Below are positions 7,838-15,396 of a stretch of 40,879 nucleotides of DNA, piece after piece. The notes under the pieces are model-generated. The model saw nothing but the letters and a program-made list of their open reading frames with translations. It was not told the DNA's origin and made no database searches. Positions within the stretch are counted from its first letter, which is position 1; every line of letters begins with the position of its first letter. The DNA lies in the NCBI GenBank assembly GCA_031292735.1, contig JARLGP010000029.1, positions 1 to 40,879 on the forward strand. The letters are read 5' to 3'. Made by a program: the position numbers and the translations under genes. This stretch comes from Holophaga sp. GTDB taxonomy: Bacteria; Acidobacteriota; Holophagae; Holophagales; Holophagaceae.

Positions 7838-8620
7838 CTATCGCTGGAGGGAACCGCCATGATCTGCCTGCTGCTCTTCTTCCCCTTCCTTCTGCTCGCC
7901 ATGAGCTCCGGATTCTGCGACCCCCGGCCGGTCTATTACGTCCCGGTGCACCGGTGCCAGGCGGACGCCCCCGCCCAGGGCCCCGCCGCCCCGCCCTCCG
8001 ACCGGACCATCCGGAAGTAGCGGCGCGCAGCTGAAGAACAGCACCCGGTACTGGTGGCCGGAAACCCAGGCGCCGCGGTGGTGGCGGAAGCCCTCCCGCA
8101 CGGTGGTGGAGGAGGCGTTCTGGGCCCCGGCCTGGATGATCTGGGGCCCGTCGGCGTCCAGTTGGGCCTCGCTCTTGGTGCAGGCCAGCACCAGGGCGGC
8201 ATGGCCCGACCTGGCCGGGTCGGGGCTGGGGTAGAGCACCACCACCACCTGCCCCCGGTTGGCCAGGTCCTGGGCCAGGAACGGCGAGGCCACCGGGCTC
8301 CAGCCGTGCCGGGGCCCCTCCTGCCGCAGCCACTCCGCCTGGGCCGTGGCCAGGTAGTTCTCGCCGTGCTCGGGCGGATGCAGCATGTCCACCCCGATCC
8401 GCTCGCAGGCCGCGGCCAGGAACGCGCTGCAGTGGGTGCTGCCCCGGCGCGGGCTGGGATCCCCGGTGCGCCAGTCGGCCAGGCGATGGCCCGGCAGCCA
8501 GTGGTGCTCCACGTCCATGGCGCAGAACCGCTCGGCCAGCTTGGCCCCGTCCGGGCTCACCTCCCCAGCGAACAGGCTGGCGGCCAGGAGCAAGGGGATG
8601 CAGAAGCGGCGGATCATCAT
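7838..8620 (-). CDS. Exported protein with NlpC/papain-like Cys-His pair
   Basis: 260 residues from ATG 8620, with GGAGG 9 bases upstream (ATG ATG at 8620-8615). The N-terminus is a signal peptide (MMIRRFCIPLLLAASLFAGE). The mature part has THCSAFLAAACERIG around Cys64 and SGHAALVLAC around His140, the spacing and local sequence expected of a papain-like NlpC/CHAP fold; AGAQN further on may supply the third polar residue. I infer a periplasmic or secreted cysteine hydrolase or amidase, not proven. The domain seems to finish near HQYRVLFFSC (about 8030); the last 60 or so residues are Gly/Arg-rich, look non-native and overlap the opposite small gene, so a changed or lost stop codon is possible. 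Confidence 0.65.
   Translation of the reverse strand: MMIRRFCIPLLLAASLFAGEVSPDGAKLAERFCAMDVEHHWLPGHRLADWRTGDPSPRRGSTHCSAFLAAACERIGVDMLHPPEHGENYLATAQAEWLRQEGPRHGWSPVASPFLAQDLANRGQVVVVLYPSPDPARSGHAALVLACTKSEAQLDADGPQIIQAGAQNASSTTVREGFRHHRGAWVSGHQYRVLFFSCAPLLPDGPVGGRGGGALGGGVRLAPVHRDVIDRPGVAESGAHGEQKEGEEEQQADHGGSLQR
7859..8020 (+). CDS. Predicted 53-residue secreted peptide, unknown function
   Basis: A short frame starting at ATG 7859 with a near-ideal ribosome-binding site (GGAGG, 8 bases upstream). It begins with a hydrophobic stretch, MICLLLFFPFLLLAMSSGFC, which resembles a signal peptide or a membrane anchor, followed by a short Pro/Ala-rich tail with VYYVPVHRCQAD. It lies entirely antisense to the 3' end of the exported-protein gene on the minus strand. 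I do not recognise the family. The strong ribosome-binding site and hydrophobic start argue that it is real; the small size and antisense position argue caution. Confidence 0.5.
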   Translation: MICLLLFFPFLLLAMSSGFCDPRPVYYVPVHRCQADAPAQGPAAPPSDRTIRK

Positions 8621-8680
8621 GCGGCGAGGCCTCCACAAGCCATGGTAGCCGGGCCGGAAGCCCTCCCGGTCCAGGTTGTT

Positions 8681-8699
8681 AATGAAAATAGTTTCCATT
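8681..8699. promoter_or_regulatory. Fur/Zur-family-like operator palindrome
   Basis: AATGAAAATAGTTTCCATT is an imperfect 19-bp palindrome (7 of 9 base pairs match about a central A) in the only AT-rich patch between the divergent genes. It lies 37 bases before the start of the metal-binding lipoprotein gene, where a Zur, Mur or Fur repressor site is expected. No regulator gene is in the window to confirm the type. Confidence 0.55.
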
Positions 8700-8735
8700 T
8701 GATGTACGGTTGGAGGTGTCATTGGAGTTGAACGG

Positions 8736-9659
8736 ATGAACTTGAGAACCGGGGCCAGGCTGCTGGCAGCCATGGGAGTGATCGCGCTGCTGGGGGCGTG
8801 TGCCCGGGACCGGCGGCCGGCAGCCCCAGGGAGGCGGACCATCATCACCACCTACTCCGTGCTGGGGGCGGCGGTGAAGGACCTGGCCGGCGACGCCTTC
8901 ACCGTCACGTCGGCCATCCCCAACGGGCTGGACGTGCACGAATGGGAGCCGTCGGCCAAGGACATCGAAGCCCTCACCAAGGCCGACCTCATCGTCGAGA
9001 ACGGGCTGGGGCTGGAAGGCGGCATGGGCAAGGCGCTGGACCAGGCGCGCAAGGCCGGAGTCAAGTTCTTCACCGCTTCCCAGCACATCGCGATCCGCCG
9101 GGTGGGCGCCGGAGAAGGCCTGCCCTCGGGCGACCCGGACCAGGCGGCGGGCGCCGAGGATCCGCACCTGTGGACCGATCCGCTGGCGGTCAAGGCGGTG
9201 GTGGACGCCCTGGCGCTGGACCTCAAACGGCAGTTCGGGGTGGACCTTTCCGCCCGGGCCGCGGACCTGGACCGGCGCCTGGTCGCCCTCAACGCCGAGA
9301 TCCAGACCAAGGTGGACGCCCTGCCGGCAGCGCGGCGGAAACTGGTGACCGGGCACGAGTCGCTCGGCTATTTCGCCCAGCGCTACGGCTTCCGGCTGGT
9401 GGGCGCGGTCATCCCCAGCATGACCACCGAGGCGGAAAGCTCGGCGGCCAGCATGAACGCGCTCAAGAAGCTCATCAGCCAGAACCGGGTCTCGGTGGTG
9501 TTCACCGAGCTGGGCACCCCGCCCCGCACGGTGGAGGCCCTGGCCAAGGAAAGCCGGGTGCGGGCCGTGGTGCTCACCACCCACAACCTGCCCCCGGACG
9601 GAAGCTACTTCAGCTTCGAACGCAACCTGGCCGGCACCATCCTGGACGCCCTCCAATGA
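8736..9659 (+). CDS. Metal (Zn/Mn) ABC transporter substrate-binding lipoprotein
   Basis: 307 residues with a lipoprotein signal peptide ending in the lipobox LLGAC (Cys at about residue 22). The mature part is a cluster A-I (TroA/ZnuA/PsaA) binding protein: IITTYSVLGAAVKDLAGD, NGLDVHEWEP with the first His ligand, EDPHLWTDP with the second, LVTGHESLGYFAQRYGF with the third, and VFTELGTPPRTVE near the end. There is no long His-rich loop of the kind many ZnuA proteins have between the first two ligands, so zinc and manganese cannot be told apart. ATG 8736 has GGAG 8 bases upstream. The permease gene overlaps its stop (ATGA). Confidence 0.92.
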   Translation: MNLRTGARLLAAMGVIALLGACARDRRPAAPGRRTIITTYSVLGAAVKDLAGDAFTVTSAIPNGLDVHEWEPSAKDIEALTKADLIVENGLGLEGGMGKALDQARKAGVKFFTASQHIAIRRVGAGEGLPSGDPDQAAGAEDPHLWTDPLAVKAVVDALALDLKRQFGVDLSARAADLDRRLVALNAEIQTKVDALPAARRKLVTGHESLGYFAQRYGFRLVGAVIPSMTTEAESSAASMNALKKLISQNRVSVVFTELGTPPRTVEALAKESRVRAVVLTTHNLPPDGSYFSFERNLAGTILDALQ

Positions 9660-10495
9660 TCCTCGACTGGCTGATCACTCCGTTCACCGCCAACGCCTTC
9701 ATGCTCAACGCGCTGATGGCGGGGGTGCTGGTATCCATCGCCTGCGGCATCGTCGGAACCTTCGTGGTGCTGCGCGGGCTGGCCTTCATCGGCGACGCCC
9801 TGGCCCACGGCGTGCTGCCCGGCGTGGCCATCGCCATGCTCATGGGCCTGCCGGGCATGCTCGGCGCGGCCGTGGGAGCGCTGGGCATGATCTTCGGCAT
9901 CGGCTTCATCACCCGCCGCTCGAACCTGTCCTCGGACACCGCCATCGGCCTCCTGTTCGTGGGCATGCTGGCCCTGGGGGTGGTCATCGTCTCCCGCTCC
10001 CACGCCTTCTCCGGCGACCTGGTGCGCATCCTGTTCGGCGAGATCCTGGGCATCCGCACCTCCGAACTGGTCACCCAGCTGGCCGCCACCGTGGTGATCG
10101 CGGCCCTGGCCGTGGCCTGCCACCGGCCGTTCCTGCTGCTCTGCTTCAGCCCCGAGCAGGCCCAGGTGTCCGGGTTCCCGCCCCGGCGCTACCATGCCAT
10201 CATGCTGCTGATGATCGCGCTCACCGTGGTGGTCTCGTTCCGCACCGTGGGCACCCTGCTGGTGTTCGGCATGCTGCTGGCGCCGGCGGCGTCGGCCGCG
10301 CTGTTCTCGCGCAAGATCATCACCATGGTGCTCTCCGCCTCGGGCATCGGCGCCGGTTCGGTCTACTCCGGACTGCTGGCCAGCTACCACTTCAACCTCG
10401 CCGCCGGCGCGGCCATCACCCTGTCCGCCTCGGTGGTGTTCTTCCTGCTGCTGGCGCTGCGCCAGCTGCTGCCCGCGCTGGGGGCGGCCAAATGA
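9656..10495 (+). CDS. Metal ABC transporter permease (ZnuB/MntB family)
   Basis: 279 residues from ATG 9656, overlapping the previous TGA by 4 bases. The protein is almost entirely hydrophobic with around eight membrane helices and carries the family features VVLRGLAFIGDALAHGVLPG near the N-terminus and VSFRTVGTLLVFGMLLAPAA in the C-terminal half. It is the inner-membrane channel of the zinc/manganese importer and pairs with the ATPase encoded next, again with an ATGA overlap. The frame is open upstream over the binding-protein gene, but that stretch is not coding. Confidence 0.93.
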   Translation: MILDWLITPFTANAFMLNALMAGVLVSIACGIVGTFVVLRGLAFIGDALAHGVLPGVAIAMLMGLPGMLGAAVGALGMIFGIGFITRRSNLSSDTAIGLLFVGMLALGVVIVSRSHAFSGDLVRILFGEILGIRTSELVTQLAATVVIAALAVACHRPFLLLCFSPEQAQVSGFPPRRYHAIMLLMIALTVVVSFRTVGTLLVFGMLLAPAASAALFSRKIITMVLSASGIGAGSVYSGLLASYHFNLAAGAAITLSASVVFFLLLALRQLLPALGAAK

Positions 10496-11268
10496 GCGCC
10501 TTCGTGGAGGCCCGCGGGCTGGGGGTGGGCTACCAGGGCGAGACGGTGGTGGCGGATATCGATTTCCGCCTGGAGCCGGGCCAGCTGCTGGCCCTGGTGG
10601 GCTCCAACGGCTCCGGCAAGACCACCCTGCTCAAGACCATCGCCGGGCTGCTCCCGCCCACCGCGGGGGCCCTGGACGTGCTGGGCGGCAAGCCCCTGGC
10701 CCGCCCCGCCCGGGTGGCCTACATGGGCCAGTTCCATCCCTCCAGCTTCATGCTGCCGCTGCGGGTGCACGACGTGGTGCGCATGGCCCGGTTCGCCCGG
10801 CACGGCCTGTTCGGCAGGCTCACCGCGGGCGACGAGCAGGCGGTGCGCGAAGCCATGGCCGTCATGGGAGTGGCCCAGCTGGCCGACGCGCCGCTGAACT
10901 CCCTGTCCGGCGGCCAGCGGCAGCGGGTGTTCCTGGCCCAGGCATTCGCCCGGGACGCCGACCTGATCCTGCTGGACGAGCCCGCCGCCAATCTGGACGG
11001 CGCCGCCCGGGCCATCTACCGCAGCCAGCTGCGCAGCCTCACCGCCGCCGGCCGCGCGGTGATCCTGGCCACCCACGACATCGACGAGGCGGCCGAGTGC
11101 GACCACACCATGCTGCTGGCGCACCGGGTGGTGGCCTACGGAATCAGCGCCGAGATCCTCACCCAGAAGGCCATCCTGTCCACTTTCGGGATGGTCGGCA
11201 AGTACCAGGAAGGCGGCATCGTCATCGTCGAGCGCGAGCACGGCCACGAGGATTGCCAGGACCACTAA
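10492..11268 (+). CDS. Metal ABC transporter ATP-binding protein (ZnuC/MntA type)
   Basis: 258 residues. Walker A is GSNGSGKTT, the ABC signature is LSGGQRQRV, Walker B is LILLDEPAANLD, and the switch histidine is in ATHDIDEA; the Q-loop region reads YMGQFHPSSF. Start ATG 10492 overlaps the permease stop (ATGA). It powers metal import by the two preceding proteins. A short His-rich tail (EREHGHEDCQDH) could bind metal, which is an inference. The next gene follows after 77 bases, close enough for the same transcript although a separate promoter in the gap cannot be excluded. Confidence 0.93.
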   Translation: MSAFVEARGLGVGYQGETVVADIDFRLEPGQLLALVGSNGSGKTTLLKTIAGLLPPTAGALDVLGGKPLARPARVAYMGQFHPSSFMLPLRVHDVVRMARFARHGLFGRLTAGDEQAVREAMAVMGVAQLADAPLNSLSGGQRQRVFLAQAFARDADLILLDEPAANLDGAARAIYRSQLRSLTAAGRAVILATHDIDEAAECDHTMLLAHRVVAYGISAEILTQKAILSTFGMVGKYQEGGIVIVEREHGHEDCQDH

Positions 11269-11345
11269 ACCGGACGCCGCCCTGCGGCATCCATTGATTG
11301 TTCCCCAACAGGCCCCCATCTGACCATTCACCCAAGGCGGTGCCC

Positions 11346-12038
11346 ATGGATCCAACTCCAGCCCTCATCATCCGGAATCTGTTCAAGAGCTACCCTGCTC
11401 CCGGCGGGCGGCGGGTGGACGTGCTGCGGATCCCCGCCTTCGAGCTGGGGGCCGGCCGCCAGGTGGCGATCCGGGGCGAAAGCGGGCTGGGCAAGACCAC
11501 GCTGATGCACATCATCGCCGGCATCCTGGAAGCCGATTCCGGGTTCGTTTCGGTGGGCGGCGCCCAGGTCACCGGACTGTCCGAATCCGGCCGGGACCGG
11601 CTGCGGGCCGAACGGCTGGGCTACGTGTTCCAGACCTTCAACCTGCTCCAGGGGCTCACGGCCCTGGAGAACGTGATGCTGGGCCTGGCGTTCGGCAAAG
11701 GCGCCGACCCCAAGGCGGCGCTGGAGGCCCTGGACCGGGTGGGGCTGGCGGAGCGCGCGCACTACCTGCCCCGCCAGCTGAGCACCGGCCAGCAGCAGCG
11801 GGTGGCGGTGGCCCGGGCCCTGGCCAACCGGCCCTGCCTCATCCTGGCCGACGAGCCCACCGGCAACCTGGACGTCGCCCGCGGCCGCAAGATCGTCCAG
11901 CTGCTGCGCGACAGCGCGACGGCGCTGGACTCGGCGCTGCTGGTGGCCAGCCATGACCCGGAGGTGCTCGGTTCGTTCGAGCAGGTGATCGATCTGGCCG
12001 CGCTCAACCAGGTGGCGCCCCACGAGGAGGAAGCCTGA
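11346..12038 (+). CDS. LolD/MacB-type ABC transporter ATP-binding protein
   Basis: 230 residues from ATG 11346, with AAGGCGG just upstream; an upstream in-frame extension to 11298 is possible but has no good start. Walker A is GESGLGKTT, Walker B is CLILADEPTGNLD, and the signature reads LSTGQQQRV instead of LSGGQ. This ATPase type works with FtsX-like permeases in lipoprotein release, macrolide or peptide export and similar mechanotransmission systems, not in bulk import. The permease follows with a one-base overlap (TGATG). Its position downstream of a metal importer suggests control by the same metal-responsive operator. Confidence 0.9.
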   Translation: MDPTPALIIRNLFKSYPAPGGRRVDVLRIPAFELGAGRQVAIRGESGLGKTTLMHIIAGILEADSGFVSVGGAQVTGLSESGRDRLRAERLGYVFQTFNLLQGLTALENVMLGLAFGKGADPKAALEALDRVGLAERAHYLPRQLSTGQQQRVAVARALANRPCLILADEPTGNLDVARGRKIVQLLRDSATALDSALLVASHDPEVLGSFEQVIDLAALNQVAPHEEEA

Positions 12039-13246
12039 TGCTGTTCCTGTTGATCCGGCGGGGCCTCCGCCAGCACCTGGTGTCCACCGCGGTGGCGGTG
12101 CTGCTGGTGGCCCTGGGCATGGGCCTGGTGGTTTCCGTGTTCGTGGTGCGGGCCGAAGCCGAGCAGTCCTTCACCCGTTCCGCCTCGGGCTTCGACGCCG
12201 TGCTGGGCGCCCGGGGCTCCAAGCTCCAGCTGGTGCTCAACGGCCTGTTCCACCAGGAGGCCTCCCCCGGCAACATCACCGCCGAGGACTACCAGCAGGT
12301 GAAGGCCCTGCCCATGGTGGAGCGCGCCATCCCCATCGTGGTGGGCGACAACTTCCGCGGGGTGCGACTGGTGGGGGTGAGCGACGACTTCTTCCAGAAC
12401 CTCGAGTACGCCCCGGACCACGTGTATTCGGTGGAACCCGGAGGCCGGGCGTTCCAGGTGGGCCGCAAGGAGGCCGTGGTGGGCAGCCTGGCGGCGCACC
12501 AGCTGGGCTGGAACCTGGGCACCACCTTCCACCCGTTCCACGGCCTGGACTACAACCCCAACGCCCAGCACGCCGAGAGCTTCACGGTGGTGGGGGTGCT
12601 CGCCCCCACCAACAGCCCGGCCGACCGGGTGATCTGGGTGCCGCTGGAAGGGGTGCAGCGGCTGGGCGGGCACGATCCCGCGGCGTTCACCGATCTCAGC
12701 GCGGTGCTCATCCGCTTCAAGCCCGAGGCCAAGGCCGCCGGGTTCATGCTGGACACCCGCTACAACCGCCAGGGCAAGCGGCTGACCCTGGCCTGGCCGG
12801 TGGCCTCGATCCTGGCCGACCTGTTCGCCAAGTTCTCCTGGTTCGAGTACGCCCTGCAGGCGCTGGCCTACATGGTGGCGGTGGTGGCCGGGGCCTCGGT
12901 GTTCTCGGCGGTGTATTCCTCCATGAACGCCCGCAAGCGCGACCTGGCCATCCTGCGCGCCCTGGGCGCGCACCGGGGCTTCCTGATCGCCGCCGTGCTG
13001 GGCGAATCCGCCGGCATCGGGCTGCTGGGCTGCGCCCTGGGCTTCGGCCTCTACGCGCTGATCGCCTCCATCGTGCAGGAGATCCTGCGCGCCCACATCG
13101 GCGTGCTGCTGGAGCCCTGGGCCTGGAACCCGGTGCTGGTCTGGGGCCCGGTGCTGATGCTCGGCCTCAGCATCGCCGCCGGGGCCCTGCCGGCCTGGCG
13201 CGCCTACCGTCTTTCCGTGGCCGAAGGCCTTTCTCCACTCAGTTGA
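12038..13246 (+). CDS. FtsX/MacB-type ABC transporter permease
   Basis: 402 residues. One N-terminal membrane helix (about residues 13-40, VSTAVAVLLVALGMGLVVSV) is followed by a large periplasmic domain of about 230 residues and three C-terminal helices, the second beginning after the conserved cytoplasmic MNARKRDLAILRALGA segment. This is the LolC/MacB/FtsX architecture, in which ATP hydrolysis drives movement of the periplasmic domain rather than substrate passage through the membrane. It forms a pair with the preceding ATPase. I recall similar ATPase/FtsX pairs in zinc-repressed operons of Proteobacteria (for example zrg genes of Vibrio cholerae); the resemblance is in layout and is not proven here. 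Confidence 0.88.
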   Translation: MLFLLIRRGLRQHLVSTAVAVLLVALGMGLVVSVFVVRAEAEQSFTRSASGFDAVLGARGSKLQLVLNGLFHQEASPGNITAEDYQQVKALPMVERAIPIVVGDNFRGVRLVGVSDDFFQNLEYAPDHVYSVEPGGRAFQVGRKEAVVGSLAAHQLGWNLGTTFHPFHGLDYNPNAQHAESFTVVGVLAPTNSPADRVIWVPLEGVQRLGGHDPAAFTDLSAVLIRFKPEAKAAGFMLDTRYNRQGKRLTLAWPVASILADLFAKFSWFEYALQALAYMVAVVAGASVFSAVYSSMNARKRDLAILRALGAHRGFLIAAVLGESAGIGLLGCALGFGLYALIASIVQEILRAHIGVLLEPWAWNPVLVWGPVLMLGLSIAAGALPAWRAYRLSVAEGLSPLS

Positions 13247-13256
13247 GGATCATGTC

Positions 13257-13763
13257 ATGAACCTGAAGAAGCCGATCGCAGTGGTGGCCGCGCTGGCCCT
13301 GGCAGGAGGCGGCTGGGCCGTGCTCCGCTGGCGGATCCGGGCCGGGGCCGTGGCCGGATCGGCCTTCGACACGGTCAGGCCGCACCACAACCAGCCGCCC
13401 CACGGCGGCACCCCGGTGGTGCTGGGGGACGACCAGTTCCACATGGAGCTGGTGCGGGACCCGGCCGCCGGCCTCCTGCGCGCCTACATCCTCGACGGCG
13501 AGATGGAGGATTTCGTGCGGATCAGCGCCAGGGGCTTCACCATCCTGGTGGACCGGGGTGGCCGCCAGGACACCCTGACCTTCCAGCCGGTGGCGGACTT
13601 GGCCACGGGCGAAACCGTCGGCGACACCTCCCTGTTCCAGGCGCGGGCGGACTGGCTCCGGCAGACCGACCACTTCAAGGGGGTCATCCAGACCCTGCCG
13701 GTCCAGGACCAGACCTTCAAGGCGGTGGCCTTCGGCTTCCCGGAAGGCAGCGGCAAGGACTGA
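13257..13763 (+). CDS. Predicted periplasmic metal-handling protein with PHGG motif
   Basis: 168 residues, start ATG 13257 ten bases after the permease stop. An N-terminal signal anchor (KKPIAVVAALALAGGGWAVL) is followed by a basic segment and then RPHHNQPPHGGTPVVLGDDQFHMELVRD, cited here only by its key residues His-His, His-Gly-Gly and a later His-x-Glu. The HGG...G.....ELV pattern with a following AYILDGEMEDFV recalls metal-binding domains seen beside or at the N-terminus of heavy-metal efflux adaptors. A periplasmic metal chaperone or sensor for the upstream transporters is inferred. It is the last gene before a convergent operon. Confidence 0.7.
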   Translation: MNLKKPIAVVAALALAGGGWAVLRWRIRAGAVAGSAFDTVRPHHNQPPHGGTPVVLGDDQFHMELVRDPAAGLLRAYILDGEMEDFVRISARGFTILVDRGGRQDTLTFQPVADLATGETVGDTSLFQARADWLRQTDHFKGVIQTLPVQDQTFKAVAFGFPEGSGKD

Positions 13764-13809
13764 ACCGTTGTAATGGAATAGCCTTGTCCGTCCCGGGCGG
13801 CCCCTCTAA

Positions 13810-14940
13810 TCAGCGGACGGGGAAATGGATCCGGAAGGTGGTGCCCCGCCCGGCGGCGCTGTCCACCCACAGCCCGGCCCCGTGGTTCTTGAGGATGCCC
13901 AGGGCCGCCGACAGGCCCAGGCCCCGGCCCGGCTTGCGGGTGGTGAAGAAGGGGTCGAAGGCCCGCTCCAGGACTTCCGGGCTCATGCCCGAGCCGTCGT
14001 CCGCCACCGTCAGGCAGATGGCCGCCGCGCCGTCCGGGGGCGGATGGATCCACAGCCCCGGGAGCGTTTCCGCATCGGCCCGGCGCAGCTCGGTGCGCAC
14101 CTGGATCACCCCCGGGCCGCCCAGCGATTCCCGGGCGTTGAGCAGCAGGGCGGTGACCACCTGGGCCAGCTGCTTGCCGTCGCCCTCGAGCTCCGGCAGG
14201 CCCTCCTGGCCGGTGAACTCGATCCGGTGCCCCTCGAGGTCGGTGAACGAACCCAGGCATTCCTGCACCAGGGGGTTCAGGGCCAGCGGTTCGGAGCTGC
14301 GGAAGCTCCGGCCCGAGTAGTCCAGCATGCGCTGGGTGAGCAGGGAGGCCCGTTCCAGGATCCGCATGGCCCGGTCCAGCGGCGCCCGGAGGGTGTCGTC
14401 CGGGGCCCGGAACATGGCCAGCTCCAGGTTGCCCTGGAGCGCCTGGAACAGGTTGTTGAAGTCGTGGGCGATGCCGCCCGCCATGAGGCCCAGGCTCTCC
14501 ATCTTCCGGGCCCGGAGCAGGTCGTCCTCGGCCCGCTGCAGGCTGGCCTGGGCCTCGGCCAGGCGCCGCTCGGTGCGGATGTTGTGCAGCGCCCGGGCCA
14601 CCACCTCGCCCAGGGTGTCCAGGAACATGGCGTCCTTCACCAGGTAGTCCAGGGCGCCCAGCTTCATCATGGCCACGGCCACCCGCTCGTCCCCGGCACC
14701 GGTGGTGACGATGAAATGCTCGATGGGGGCCTGCCCCAGCAGGTCGGCCCCGGTCATGTCCGGCAGGGAATAGTCCAGCAGGGCCAGGGTGGGCTGCTGC
14801 CCGGCCAGCCAGGCCAGGGCCTGCCTGCCGGTGCCGCAGTGGACGCAGGTCCAGCCCCGCTGGGTGAATTCCTCCCGGATGAGCTCGGCCAAGCCCAGAT
14901 CGTCCTCCACCACCAGGATGGTGGCCCCGGCCCCGCTCAT
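13810..14940 (-). CDS. Hybrid receiver-histidine kinase (REC-HisKA-HATPase)
   Basis: 376 residues. Residues 1-120 form a receiver domain with the acidic pair in ILVVEDDLG, the phospho-acceptor Asp in LALLDYSLPDM, Thr in IVTTGAGDE and Lys in DYLVKDA. A short coiled coil leads to a kinase core with the phospho-acceptor His in MAGGIAHDFNNL and an ATP-binding domain with the N-box LLLNARESLGG, the G1 box VADDGSGMS and FFTTRKPGRGLGLSAALG. It is soluble, with the receiver before the kinase, so its activity is probably set by another kinase, most likely the PAS kinase two genes upstream. ATG 14940 overlaps the stop of the preceding response regulator by 4 bases. Confidence 0.92.
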   Translation of the reverse strand: MSGAGATILVVEDDLGLAELIREEFTQRGWTCVHCGTGRQALAWLAGQQPTLALLDYSLPDMTGADLLGQAPIEHFIVTTGAGDERVAVAMMKLGALDYLVKDAMFLDTLGEVVARALHNIRTERRLAEAQASLQRAEDDLLRARKMESLGLMAGGIAHDFNNLFQALQGNLELAMFRAPDDTLRAPLDRAMRILERASLLTQRMLDYSGRSFRSSEPLALNPLVQECLGSFTDLEGHRIEFTGQEGLPELEGDGKQLAQVVTALLLNARESLGGPGVIQVRTELRRADAETLPGLWIHPPPDGAAAICLTVADDGSGMSPEVLERAFDPFFTTRKPGRGLGLSAALGILKNHGAGLWVDSAAGRGTTFRIHFPVR

Positions 14941-15374
14941 GGGCGGACCACCTGCAGCACCTGCAGGAACCGGCCCAGGCGCTCCAGGGTCTCGGCGAAC
15001 GCCTCGAACTCCACCGGCTTGGTGATGTAGAGGTTGCAGCCCAGCTTGTAGCAGGCCGCCACCTCCACCGGGTCGTCGGTGGTGGTGAGCATGATCACCG
15101 GGATGGAGCGGGTGCCCGGGTCGCCCTTGAGCCGCTTGAGCACGGCGATGCCGTCCAGCCGGGGCATGTTGATGTCCAGCAGCAGCACGCAGGGCTGGTC
15201 CCAGCTCCCGCCCCCGGCCGGATGCAGGAAGTCCACCACCTCCTGCCCGTCCCGGAAGCGCCGGATGGGACAGCGCAGCCCGGCATCCTGGAGCTGCTCC
15301 ACCACCAGGTCGGCATGGCCGTCATCATCCTCGGCGATGAGGATGGTGAAGCTCGGTGCCTGGGTCCCCAGCAT
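14937..15374 (-). CDS. Single-domain response regulator (Rcp1-like)
   Basis: 145 residues comprising one receiver domain and no output domain. The acidic cluster is ILIAEDDDGHADL, the phospho-acceptor Asp lies in VLLLDINMPRLDG, Thr in VIMLTTTDDP, and the Lys in YITKPVEF. The sequence style, with CNLYITKPV, matches the Rcp1 group that partners phytochrome-like or PAS kinases. It sits between a PAS kinase (22 bases upstream) and a hybrid kinase (4-base overlap), so a phosphorelay from the first kinase through this protein to the second is plausible. GGAG lies just before the start. Confidence 0.93.
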   Translation of the reverse strand: MLGTQAPSFTILIAEDDDGHADLVVEQLQDAGLRCPIRRFRDGQEVVDFLHPAGGGSWDQPCVLLLDINMPRLDGIAVLKRLKGDPGTRSIPVIMLTTTDDPVEVAACYKLGCNLYITKPVEFEAFAETLERLGRFLQVLQVVRP

Positions 15375-15396
15375 GGTCTCTCCGCCGAAAGTCCCA

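Noticed and set aside
7726..7902. N-terminal extension of the M20 amidohydrolase
   Set aside because: Gly/Pro-rich, absent from the family, no start with a ribosome-binding site; TTG 7725 gives the usual length.
8681..8699. Riboswitch in front of the metal transporter
   Set aside because: The leader before the start is only about 100 bases, with a DNA-palindrome look and no multi-stem aptamer visible.
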